NCBI GenBank assembly: GCA_002839125.1
Contig: PGXI01000042.1
Coordinates: 1 to 10,984 of the forward strand
DNA: 10,984 bases
DNA from: Tenericutes bacterium HGW-Tenericutes-5
GTDB taxonomy: Bacteria; Bacillota_I; Bacilli_A; Izemoplasmatales; Hujiaoplasmataceae
Direction of reading: 5' to 3'
The notes below the pieces were generated by a model. It saw nothing but the letters and a program-made list of their open reading frames with translations, searched no databases and was not told the origin of the DNA. Shown here in pieces: positions 7,170-10,984 of this stretch (its first letter is position 1; each line of letters opens with the position of its first letter). Both the position numbers and the translations under genes were made by a program.

Positions 7170-7523
7170 TTAATACATTCTCGTATAAATATATCCACCA
7201 ATAAAATATATCAAAGAAGCTAGAAAATATATCGAAATGATTAATATTGTTGTTTCTAAAGTTTGAAATAATGATATTATTGTCAAAAAAAATGATATTA
7301 CAATATATATGTATCCAGTTAGTTGCATAATAAATGATTTAATCCACATTTTTGGTTTATATGCTTTATTCATTTTAAAGAATTTACTAAACCGATGCAG
7401 ATTCACTTTCTTTACAGTATCATAGTTAGGACATAAATAATCTAAAGAAGCTCCTTGTAAAAAACCCAAGAAAACAAATATCCATAACCCTATATAGATA
7501 AAATTAATACTATAAAATGTCAC
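7170..7523 (-). CDS. Cassette 5: small three-helix membrane protein
   Basis: This 117-residue protein is not recognised. Hydrophobic segments lie at about residues 5-24, 63-86 and 91-113, separated by a basic loop (KKVNLHRFSKFFKMNKAYKPKMW). The start is a GTG with AAAGGGAG about 6 bases upstream; the ATG two bases earlier runs directly into TGA. The gene lies between repeat copies 4 and 5 and has no visible promoter of its own, so it probably depends on readthrough from the front of the array. Confidence 0.7.
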   Translation of the reverse strand: MTFYSINFIYIGLWIFVFLGFLQGASLDYLCPNYDTVKKVNLHRFSKFFKMNKAYKPKMWIKSFIMQLTGYIYIVISFFLTIISLFQTLETTILIISIYFLASLIYFIGGYIYTRMY

Positions 7524-7570
7524 ATTTATCTCCCTTTATATTTTTAAAATTTTTTTAATCTTAATAACCA

Positions 7571-7597
7571 CACGGATTATCAATCATTTCATCAAAC
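7571..7597 (-). repeat. Cassette boundary repeat, copy 4
   Basis: It matches copy 2 at 21 of 27 positions (GATGAAATGATTGATAATCC on the minus strand). It lies 34 bases after the stop of the cassette 4 gene and about 47 bases before the start of cassette 5. Confidence 0.7.
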
Positions 7598-7631
7598 TGA
7601 TTTGAATGATCATTTAATTTTATGGACGATT

Positions 7632-7985
7632 TTATACTCCAGGACCAGCGACAAAGGTAACCCAAGAAGCAAATGCAAAAAGGTTGATGACTACTATGAA
7701 GAGATTGATTTTCGATAGAGTTATAATTCTCTTTCGTGTATCTCTGGAATCATCTTCATCTACTTGAGCGAAATGTTTGCTCTTGACTATTCTTAAAATT
7801 GGATACGACAATAGAAGCGAAATAATCCCCAAAACAACAAAAGGATAAAATAAAAATGCGAATCCATGTATACTAGTTTTACTGAAATAATCAAACCACA
7901 AAAGCAACACATATATAAAAGAGTACAGTGTAGATACTATCCCAATCCAAATCGATGGTATAAGTAGAATTGATTTAAGTTTCAA
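7632..7985 (-). CDS. Cassette 4: small membrane protein, TTG start
   Basis: This protein has 117 residues if it begins at the TTG at 7985, which is preceded by a strong AAAGGAGGA. The frame stays open to an ATG at 8030, but that ATG lies inside the 27-base boundary repeat and would make the ribosome binding site part of the coding sequence (KGGQQ), so I reject it. Hydrophobic segments lie at about residues 7-29, 42-66 and 93-112, with a charged middle (KSKHFAQVDEDDSRDTRKR). No family is recognised. It lies between repeat copies 3 and 4. Confidence 0.7.
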   Translation of the reverse strand: MKLKSILLIPSIWIGIVSTLYSFIYVLLLWFDYFSKTSIHGFAFLFYPFVVLGIISLLLSYPILRIVKSKHFAQVDEDDSRDTRKRIITLSKINLFIVVINLFAFASWVTFVAGPGV

Positions 7986-8004
7986 TTGTTGTCCTCCTTT
8001 GGAT

Positions 8005-8031
8005 AACAGATTTTTAGTCGTTTCATGCATG
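8005..8031 (-). repeat. Cassette boundary repeat, copy 3
   Basis: It matches copy 2 at 21 of 27 positions (GCATGAAACGACTAAAAATC on the minus strand). It lies 8 bases after the stop of the cassette 3 gene and about 20 bases before the start of cassette 4. Confidence 0.75.
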
Positions 8032-8039
8032 TCGATTCA

Positions 8040-8366
8040 CTAGAATAATGACTTATTGCTTTCCATATATGTAACAAAATTACTGAAACCAAACTCTGAA
8101 TCTAAATATATAGTGTTGTTGAATTCTAATTCTATTATTTCAAAAAAATTTGTGTCCATATAGATTAAATTAGATGTCAATATTGTTATATTATCATTAA
8201 TTGAAATATCATCTAAAAACCCGTTTTCAATTAAAATATTTGAGTTCGTACTAACAATTTCAAATTTCCAGAAATTAGCTGTAAAATCATAGTCATCTGG
8301 TAATGATGTAGTACCTGCAAACAATAAATAGTCTTCTTTGACATCAAATTGCAAAGCAATATACAT
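8040..8366 (-). CDS. Cassette 3: C-terminal part of a probably frameshifted lipoprotein
   Basis: This open frame of 108 residues begins at an ATG that overlaps the stop of the upstream frame by one base (TAATG). It has no signal peptide, no clear ribosome binding site, and is rich in Asn, Asp, Ile and Phe. The frame is open for seven more codons upstream (FPENDYL), which join smoothly to the upstream lipoprotein after KSSTDD. The likeliest reading is therefore one lipoprotein of about 180 residues broken by a single-base loss near 8381-8387. Separate translation by stop-start coupling is the alternative. No family is recognised. Confidence 0.55.
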   Translation of the reverse strand: MYIALQFDVKEDYLLFAGTTSLPDDYDFTANFWKFEIVSTNSNILIENGFLDDISINDNITILTSNLIYMDTNFFEIIELEFNNTIYLDSEFGFSNFVTYMESNKSLF

Positions 8367-8581
8367 TAAATAATCATTCTCCGGAAATCATCAGTGCTAC
8401 TTTTCCAAGTGATTTTATCATAATCACTATCAAGGAAGTATATTTCTTTCACAACCCCTGTTACTGAAACATAGGCTTCAATATCACTAAGATCCTTATA
8501 CATTACATTGTTATATCCATTACAAGAAGAGATAGTCAATACGAGCAAAAAAACAAATATTGCAATAATAGATTTTTTCAT
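8366..8581 (-). CDS. Cassette 3: N-terminal part of a lipoprotein
   Basis: This 71-residue frame starts with a lipoprotein signal: MKK, a hydrophobic stretch (IIAIFVFLLVL) and the lipobox ISSC with the modified Cys at residue 20. The mature part (NGYNNVMYKDLSDIEAYVSVTGVV...) is soluble and would sit on the outer face of the membrane. AGGAG precedes the ATG. The last few residues (RRMII) look out of frame, and the next frame continues the protein, so this is probably the front of a broken longer gene. It is the third cassette, between repeat copies 2 and 3. Confidence 0.65.
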   Translation of the reverse strand: MKKSIIAIFVFLLVLTISSCNGYNNVMYKDLSDIEAYVSVTGVVKEIYFLDSDYDKITWKSSTDDFRRMII

Positions 8582-8614
8582 AAAAATCTCCTATATTTAT
8601 TTATATGTATAACA

Positions 8615-8641
8615 AATGGATTTTCAGTCATTTCATGCAAC
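8615..8641 (-). repeat. Cassette boundary repeat, copy 2
   Basis: It matches copy 1 at 25 of 27 positions and contains GACTGAAAATCCAT exactly as in the tRNA-Phe anticodon arm. It lies 27 bases after the stop of the cassette 2 gene and about 34 before the start of cassette 3. Confidence 0.85.
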
Positions 8642-8668
8642 AATATATTCTCTTATCACCAAATTTTT

Positions 8669-9145
8669 CTAATTTCTGTTTGCGTTTATTTCGTTGGCTA
8701 AACATTTGATAATTGAATTAATTTGGTTATTTGAAAACAATGATACAGAAATATATTTCATTTCTTGACTATTAAAACTTAAAACCAGCATTTTGGTGAA
8801 AATGTATTTCTTACCAAAAACTCTTTTACATTCCTGTTTGTCGGTATTATACTCAACCTTGATTAATTTATCAATATTTTTAATCCAATTCCAGTCTTTT
8901 CTTGAGTCGGAAACATTGTTTCTAATTGTTTTTTCAATTAGATTAATCTCTATAAATGTATTGTTCTGAATAAATGCAACTATACCCAAAATAGGCATTG
9001 CATAAACATTAAGTAAAAATATATTCTCAGTTGGATTTATGTTTATATCAGTGGCATAAAATAGCACTAAAATAACAATTATTGGTAAGAACAAGAATAA
9101 GCATATCATAAACAAAATATATAATATTGGTATATACTTTTTCAT
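8669..9145 (-). CDS. Cassette 2: membrane protein with a small soluble domain
   Basis: This 158-residue protein is not recognised. Two hydrophobic segments at about residues 6-30 and 40-60 are followed by a soluble part of about 95 residues (IEINLIEKTIRNN..., KDWNWIKNIDKLIKVEY, MKYISVSLFSNNQINSIIKCL). Its run of strands and a final helix resembles small bacterial PH-like domains found after two helices, but that is only an impression. AAGGAG lies about 8 bases before the ATG. The gene sits between repeat copies 1 and 2 and is oriented like all other cassette genes. Confidence 0.72.
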   Translation of the reverse strand: MKKYIPILYILFMICLFLFLPIIVILVLFYATDININPTENIFLLNVYAMPILGIVAFIQNNTFIEINLIEKTIRNNVSDSRKDWNWIKNIDKLIKVEYNTDKQECKRVFGKKYIFTKMLVLSFNSQEMKYISVSLFSNNQINSIIKCLANEINANRN

Positions 9146-9184
9146 AAAACATTTCTCCTTAAAATAAGCTTGGATATTTAGAAT

Positions 9185-9211
9185 AATGGATTTTCAGTCG
9201 TTTCGTGCAAC
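9185..9211 (-). repeat. Cassette boundary repeat, copy 1 (closest to tRNA-Phe)
   Basis: On the minus strand it reads GTTGCACGAAAC followed by GACTGAAAATCCAT. The second part is identical to the tRNA-Phe anticodon arm at 9600-9613; the first part is unlike the tRNA and is shared with the other copies. It begins one base after the stop codon of the 57-residue cassette 1 gene. Confidence 0.85.
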
Positions 9212-9212
9212 A

Positions 9213-9386
9213 CTATTTGTCATAAATGTATTTTGTTATTCCATATCCGCCAATTAATATTAAAGCAAAAAACATCATGCCTAATCTGCCAATTGCTACA
9301 TCAGAAGTCAAGTCTGATATAAAGAACGTTAACCCAAAAAGAAGAAAAATTATTGAAAAACCAAAATGAATTTGTTTAAGTTTCAT
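9213..9386 (-). CDS. Cassette 1: 57-residue two-helix membrane protein
   Basis: ATG at 9386, preceded by GGAGGAG with good spacing; stop TAG at 9213. The protein begins MKLKQIHFGFSIIFLL and has hydrophobic segments at about residues 9-24 and 36-51, joined by a short loop (SDLTSDVAIGR). Too short for family recognition, but the strong ribosome binding site, a consensus -10 just upstream and the exact fit between promoter and boundary repeat support a real gene. It is the first gene of the array, right after the tRNA-Phe terminator. Its length and two helices suggest a small membrane-embedded protein of unknown role. Confidence 0.7.
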   Translation of the reverse strand: MKLKQIHFGFSIIFLLFGLTFFISDLTSDVAIGRLGMMFFALILIGGYGITKYIYDK

Positions 9387-9414
9387 ATTGTTACTCCTCC
9401 ATATATTTTAATTA

Positions 9415-9423
9415 ATTATAACA
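9415..9423 (-). promoter_or_regulatory. Extended -10 promoter at the front of the array
   Basis: The minus strand reads TGTTATAAT, a consensus extended -10 element, 28 bases before the ATG of the 57-residue gene and after the tRNA-Phe terminator. A weak TTTACT lies 17 bases further upstream. It could drive the whole array, as no comparable promoter is obvious before the later cassettes. Confidence 0.65.
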
Positions 9424-9526
9424 TAATAATGTTTGCAAGTAAATTTACCCAAGCAAAATTTCAGTATTGTGATGAATTTGTCCATATGTCGCGAGGCTAC
9501 TTTGTAACTTGTTGAAAACAAGCAAT

Positions 9527-9551
9527 AAAAAAAGCCATCAAATGATGGCTT
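9527..9551 (-). terminator. Intrinsic terminator of the tRNA operon
   Basis: On the minus strand, AAGCCATCA and TGATGGCTT form a perfect 9-base stem with a TT loop followed by a run of seven T, 16 bases after the tRNA-Phe CCA end. A diverged copy lies at 7067-7090. Confidence 0.93.
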
Positions 9552-9566
9552 ATTTACGTTTTCTAA

Positions 9567-9642
9567 TGGTGGTTCGGGCCAGAATTGAACTGGCGACACA
9601 TGGATTTTCAGTCCATTGCTCTACCAACTGAGCTACCGAACC
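9567..9642 (-). tRNA. tRNA-Phe (GAA)
   Basis: A complete 76-base cloverleaf: acceptor GGTTCGG/CCGAACC, anticodon stem ATGGA/TCCAT around loop CTGAAAA (anticodon GAA), T-loop TTCAATT, discriminator A and encoded CCA. Last gene of the tRNA cluster, 7 bases after tRNA-Asp. Its anticodon arm is identical in 14 bases to the boundary repeat of the downstream array. Confidence 0.97.
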
Positions 9643-9649
9643 ATAAAAG

Positions 9650-9725
9650 TGGCGGTCCGGACGGGATTTGAACCCGCGATCTCCTGCGTGACAGGCAGGC
9701 ATGTTAACCCCTACACCACCGGACC
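9650..9725 (-). tRNA. tRNA-Asp (GTC)
   Basis: A complete 76-base cloverleaf: acceptor GGTCCGG/CCGGACC, anticodon stem CCTGC/GCAGG around loop CTGTCAC (anticodon GTC), discriminator G typical of tRNA-Asp, and encoded CCA. Confidence 0.97.
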
Positions 9726-9739
9726 TTGGTATATTTAAA

Positions 9740-9816
9740 TGGTTGCGGGGGAAGGATTTGAACCTCCGACCTCTGGGTTATGAGCCCAACGAGCTACCAG
9801 ACTGCTCCACCCCGCG
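9740..9816 (-). tRNA. Initiator tRNA-Met (CAT)
   Basis: A complete 77-base cloverleaf with loop CTCATAA (anticodon CAT). Position 1 C faces A72 (CGCGGGG against CCCCGCA), leaving the unpaired first position of a bacterial initiator, and three G-C pairs (GGG/CCC) close the anticodon loop. Discriminator A and CCA are encoded. Confidence 0.96.
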
Positions 9817-9835
9817 GTGTTTTTGTTGCTATTAT

Positions 9836-9864
9836 ATGATATCAAACACGTCAAAATTTGTCAA
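9836..9864 (-). promoter_or_regulatory. Internal sigma-A promoter before initiator tRNA-Met
   Basis: On the minus strand a perfect -35 TTGACA (9864-9859), a 17-base spacer and -10 TATCAT (9841-9836) lie between tRNA-Ala and tRNA-Met. It would give the Met-Asp-Phe genes their own transcript. Confidence 0.75.
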
Positions 9865-9881
9865 TGTCTAATTTTTTAAAT

Positions 9882-9957
9882 TGGTGGAGTATAGCGGGAT
9901 CGAACCGCTGACCTCCTGCTTGCAAGGCAGGCGCTCTCCCAGCTGAGCTAATACCCC
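9882..9957 (-). tRNA. tRNA-Ala (TGC)
   Basis: A complete 76-base cloverleaf: acceptor GGGGTAT/ATACTCC with the G3-T70 wobble pair that identifies tRNA-Ala, anticodon stem CCTGC/GCAGG around loop CTTGCAA (anticodon TGC), discriminator A and encoded CCA. Confidence 0.97.
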
Positions 9958-9967
9958 CTAAAAAGAA

Positions 9968-10044
<77 letters not shown>

Positions 10045-10071
10045 CTTACATCTCTTTGCAATGCGAATAAT

Positions 10072-10100
10072 ATTTTACTATTTATCAGTTTATTTGTCAA
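10072..10100 (-). promoter_or_regulatory. Sigma-A promoter of the tRNA operon
   Basis: On the minus strand a perfect -35 TTGACA (10100-10095), a 17-base spacer and -10 TAAAAT (10077-10072) lie 27 bases before tRNA-Ile. Confidence 0.88.
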
Positions 10101-10181
10101 TTATTATTTTCCGTTTTTTTTAATAAAAATCTCTAAAAATACCAAACAAAGGCTTATTCAAAGAGAAAATAATAATTGACA
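10095..10181. repeat. Perfect 17-base inverted repeat upstream of the tRNA operon
   Basis: TGTCAATTATTATTTTC at 10095-10111 and its exact reverse complement at 10165-10181 are separated by 53 bases. The left arm contains the -35 box of the tRNA promoter; the right arm carries the same box on the plus strand. No T run follows, so it is not a standard terminator. Confidence 0.7.
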
Positions 10182-10188
10182 TTTTTAA

Positions 10189-10476
10189 TCACTGATTGGT
10201 TTTAGGGTATTTAACCTCATTTTTAACTAATTTTCTTCTAATTATTTCTTCTGGATCCATGCCTAAATCCGAGCACATAGCCAAAGAATAGATTAAAACA
10301 TCTGCCAACTCTTCTTCAACATTTGTCAGATTTGGGTTAGTGTCTTCCCACTGATAATTCTCTAAGAGTTCTGCTGCTTCAATAATAATTGACTTTGCTA
10401 AAGCTTGTGGAGTATCATGTTGCCTCCAACCTCTTTCATCTCTAAACTTAATTATATCATCAAGTAGCTTTTTCAT
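10189..10476 (-). CDS. MazG-like nucleotide pyrophosphohydrolase
   Basis: This 95-residue protein is of the short, single-domain MazG-like type (iMazG/RS21-C6-like), which hydrolyses noncanonical or excess nucleoside triphosphates to monophosphate and pyrophosphate with Mg2+. The metal-binding motif is visible as E33 and E36 in IIEAAELLE, then E56 and D59 in EELADVLIY. The N-terminal FRDERGWRQHDTPQALAKSI and C-terminal KNEVKYP are typical. The ATG overlaps the stop of the DUF951 gene in ATGA, so translation is probably coupled. It is the last gene visible in the parB operon; no clear terminator follows before the tRNA promoter. Confidence 0.93.
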   Translation of the reverse strand: MKKLLDDIIKFRDERGWRQHDTPQALAKSIIIEAAELLENYQWEDTNPNLTNVEEELADVLIYSLAMCSDLGMDPEEIIRRKLVKNEVKYPKTNQ

Positions 10477-10655
10477 TGCAATACCTTCTTTATTCTTTTT
10501 TTCAAATCAACTCGATCGATTATTACTATTCTGTCACATCCTAGACATTTAATCTTACAAATGGTTCCGAAACGAACTATCTCCCATTTGTTTTCCCCAC
10601 AAGGATGTCCTTTTTTTAATACAACTATGCTGCCTTCTTTGATTTCTTCCGTCAT
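10473..10655 (-). CDS. DUF951 family small protein
   Basis: This 60-residue protein matches the DUF951 family of Firmicutes (the B. subtilis yyzM type), of unknown function. The family pattern is present: VVLKKGHPCG, then WEIVRFG, then IKCLGCDRIVIIDR. The one Cys after His-Pro and the C-x2-C pair could hold a metal, but this is inferred. It lies between parB and the MazG-like gene, with 4-base ATGA overlaps on both sides. The same position next to parB (spo0J) is common in Bacilli, which supports both the call and an origin-proximal location. Confidence 0.88.
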   Translation of the reverse strand: MTEEIKEGSIVVLKKGHPCGENKWEIVRFGTICKIKCLGCDRIVIIDRVDLKKRIKKVLQ

Positions 10656-10984
10656 TTTATTTTACCGTTAATCATATCTCTAATTTTTTTGATTTCTTCA
10701 ACATTATGAACAGTAATAACAATTTTGTTGCTTGTAATTTTAACTGGTTCTTTCAATAAATGATTTTGGTTAAAACTATCACGGAAAAGATTAAGTTCAG
10801 TCTGTAAATCTGATGATATTGATTTACGATTAATCTCATTCTTCTTCTTTTCTTTTTTTACTAAAGATTCAATATCCCTAACTGTTAAGTGTTCCTCAAT
10901 TATCATATTTGCAATTTTTTTAATTCTTATAACATCTTTGAGTTTACTTAAACTTCTAGCGTGACCCATTGAAATGTTTCCATG
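10652..10984 (-). CDS. parB: ParB/Spo0J chromosome partitioning protein, C-terminal part
   Basis: The frame is open to the window edge (111 residues seen: HGNISMGHARSL...). GHARSL is the end of the ParB helix-turn-helix region that contacts parS DNA; the following helices (IANMIIEEHLTVRDIESLVKK) and the C-terminal strand-helix (ITSNKIVITVHNVEEIKKI) match the linker and dimerisation domain. The CTP-binding N-terminal half lies outside. The ATG at 10969 is internal, as NIS-GHAR is conserved motif sequence that begins before it. The gene overlaps the next by 4 bases. ParB with DUF951 suggests the window is near the replication origin. Confidence 0.93.
   Translation of the reverse strand, partial: HGNISMGHARSLSKLKDVIRIKKIANMIIEEHLTVRDIESLVKKEKKKNEINRKSISSDLQTELNLFRDSFNQNHLLKEPVKITSNKIVITVHNVEEIKKIRDMINGKIK

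Larger units (their letters stand above)
7136..9613 (-). mobile_element. tRNA-Phe-anchored gene cassette array (proposed)
   Basis: Five co-oriented units of about 0.4-0.6 kb are each bounded by copies of a 27-base repeat at 7136, 7571, 8005, 8615 and 9185; the fifth boundary on the promoter side is the anticodon arm of tRNA-Phe itself. Each unit has a short leader with a ribosome binding site, one small membrane or lipoprotein gene and a short trailer ending in the repeat. The last repeat is joined to a decayed tRNA-Phe 3' half and terminator. This is the layout expected from repeated site-specific insertion at the anticodon loop. No integrase, resolvase or transposase is in the window, so the mechanism is inferred. 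Confidence 0.6.

Noticed and set aside
8005..8030. ATG at 8030 as start of the cassette 4 protein
   Set aside because: It lies in the boundary repeat, and the strong AAAGGAGGA is placed for the TTG at 7985 instead.
7136..9211. CRISPR array
   Set aside because: Repeats are of CRISPR-like length, but the intervals are 400-600 bases and hold genes; no cas genes are present.
7136..9211. Classical integron attC sites
   Set aside because: The repeats lack the GTTRRRY core and paired L/R boxes of attC, and show no long imperfect hairpin; only the layout is integron-like.
9462..9482. Possible sixth, very degraded repeat copy (ATACTGAAATTTT on the minus strand)
   Set aside because: Only about 12 of 18 positions match and it splits no gene-sized unit; too weak in AT-rich sequence.
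9508..9522. Small hairpin CTTGTT-GAA-AACAAG beside the tRNA terminator
   Set aside because: A 6-base stem without a T run on the transcribed strand; could arise by chance.
9408..9599. Minus-strand open frame of 63 codons
   Set aside because: It reads through the 3' half of tRNA-Phe, its terminator and the array promoter.

Overview
The window comes from an AT-rich, low-GC Gram-positive relative. Its start sites carry strong AGGAGG-type ribosome binding sites, it encodes Bacilli-type genes (NfeD/flotillin pair, ParB with a DUF951 neighbour, MazG-like), and it uses TGA as a stop. A wall-less or Mollicutes-related Bacilli lineage (Acholeplasma, Izemoplasma or Haloplasma type) is a reasonable guess, but the lineage is inferred, not shown.

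Layout. 1-1634 (+): the end of a PhzF-family gene and an iron-dependent alcohol dehydrogenase, closed by a two-way terminator. 1631-3238 (-): a probable three-gene operon (small membrane protein, Rieske ferredoxin, membrane-anchored glycerophosphodiester phosphodiesterase). 3304-3823 (-): a tandem-CBS protein with an inverted repeat over its promoter. 3858-6108 (+): an NfeD-like membrane protein and a flotillin, the usual membrane-microdomain pair. 6121-7022 (-): a PfkB-family sugar or nucleoside kinase. 7067-9613 (-): an unusual array described below. 9567-10100 (-): five tRNA genes (Ile, Ala, initiator Met, Asp, Phe) with two sigma-A-type promoters. 10189-10984 (-): parB (partial), a DUF951 gene and a MazG-like pyrophosphohydrolase, joined by 4-base ATGA overlaps, as seen near the chromosome origin of many Firmicutes.

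Main discovery candidate. Between the tRNA-Phe gene and the kinase lie five co-oriented, gene-sized units of about 0.4-0.6 kb. Each carries a small membrane or lipoprotein gene with its own ribosome binding site and no obvious promoter. Every unit ends, just after the gene, in a copy of a 27-base repeat. Half of that repeat (GACTGAAAATCCAT, minus strand) is identical to the anticodon arm of the adjacent tRNA-Phe. After the last copy lies a decayed second copy of the tRNA-Phe 3' half with its terminator. The whole looks like an integron-style gene cassette array built by repeated site-specific insertion into the anticodon loop of tRNA-Phe, with the original tRNA 3' end pushed to the far side. 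The repeats closest to the tRNA are the best preserved and the distal ones are more degraded, as expected if new cassettes enter at the tRNA. One consensus extended -10 promoter just after the tRNA terminator could serve the array. No recombinase gene is in the window.
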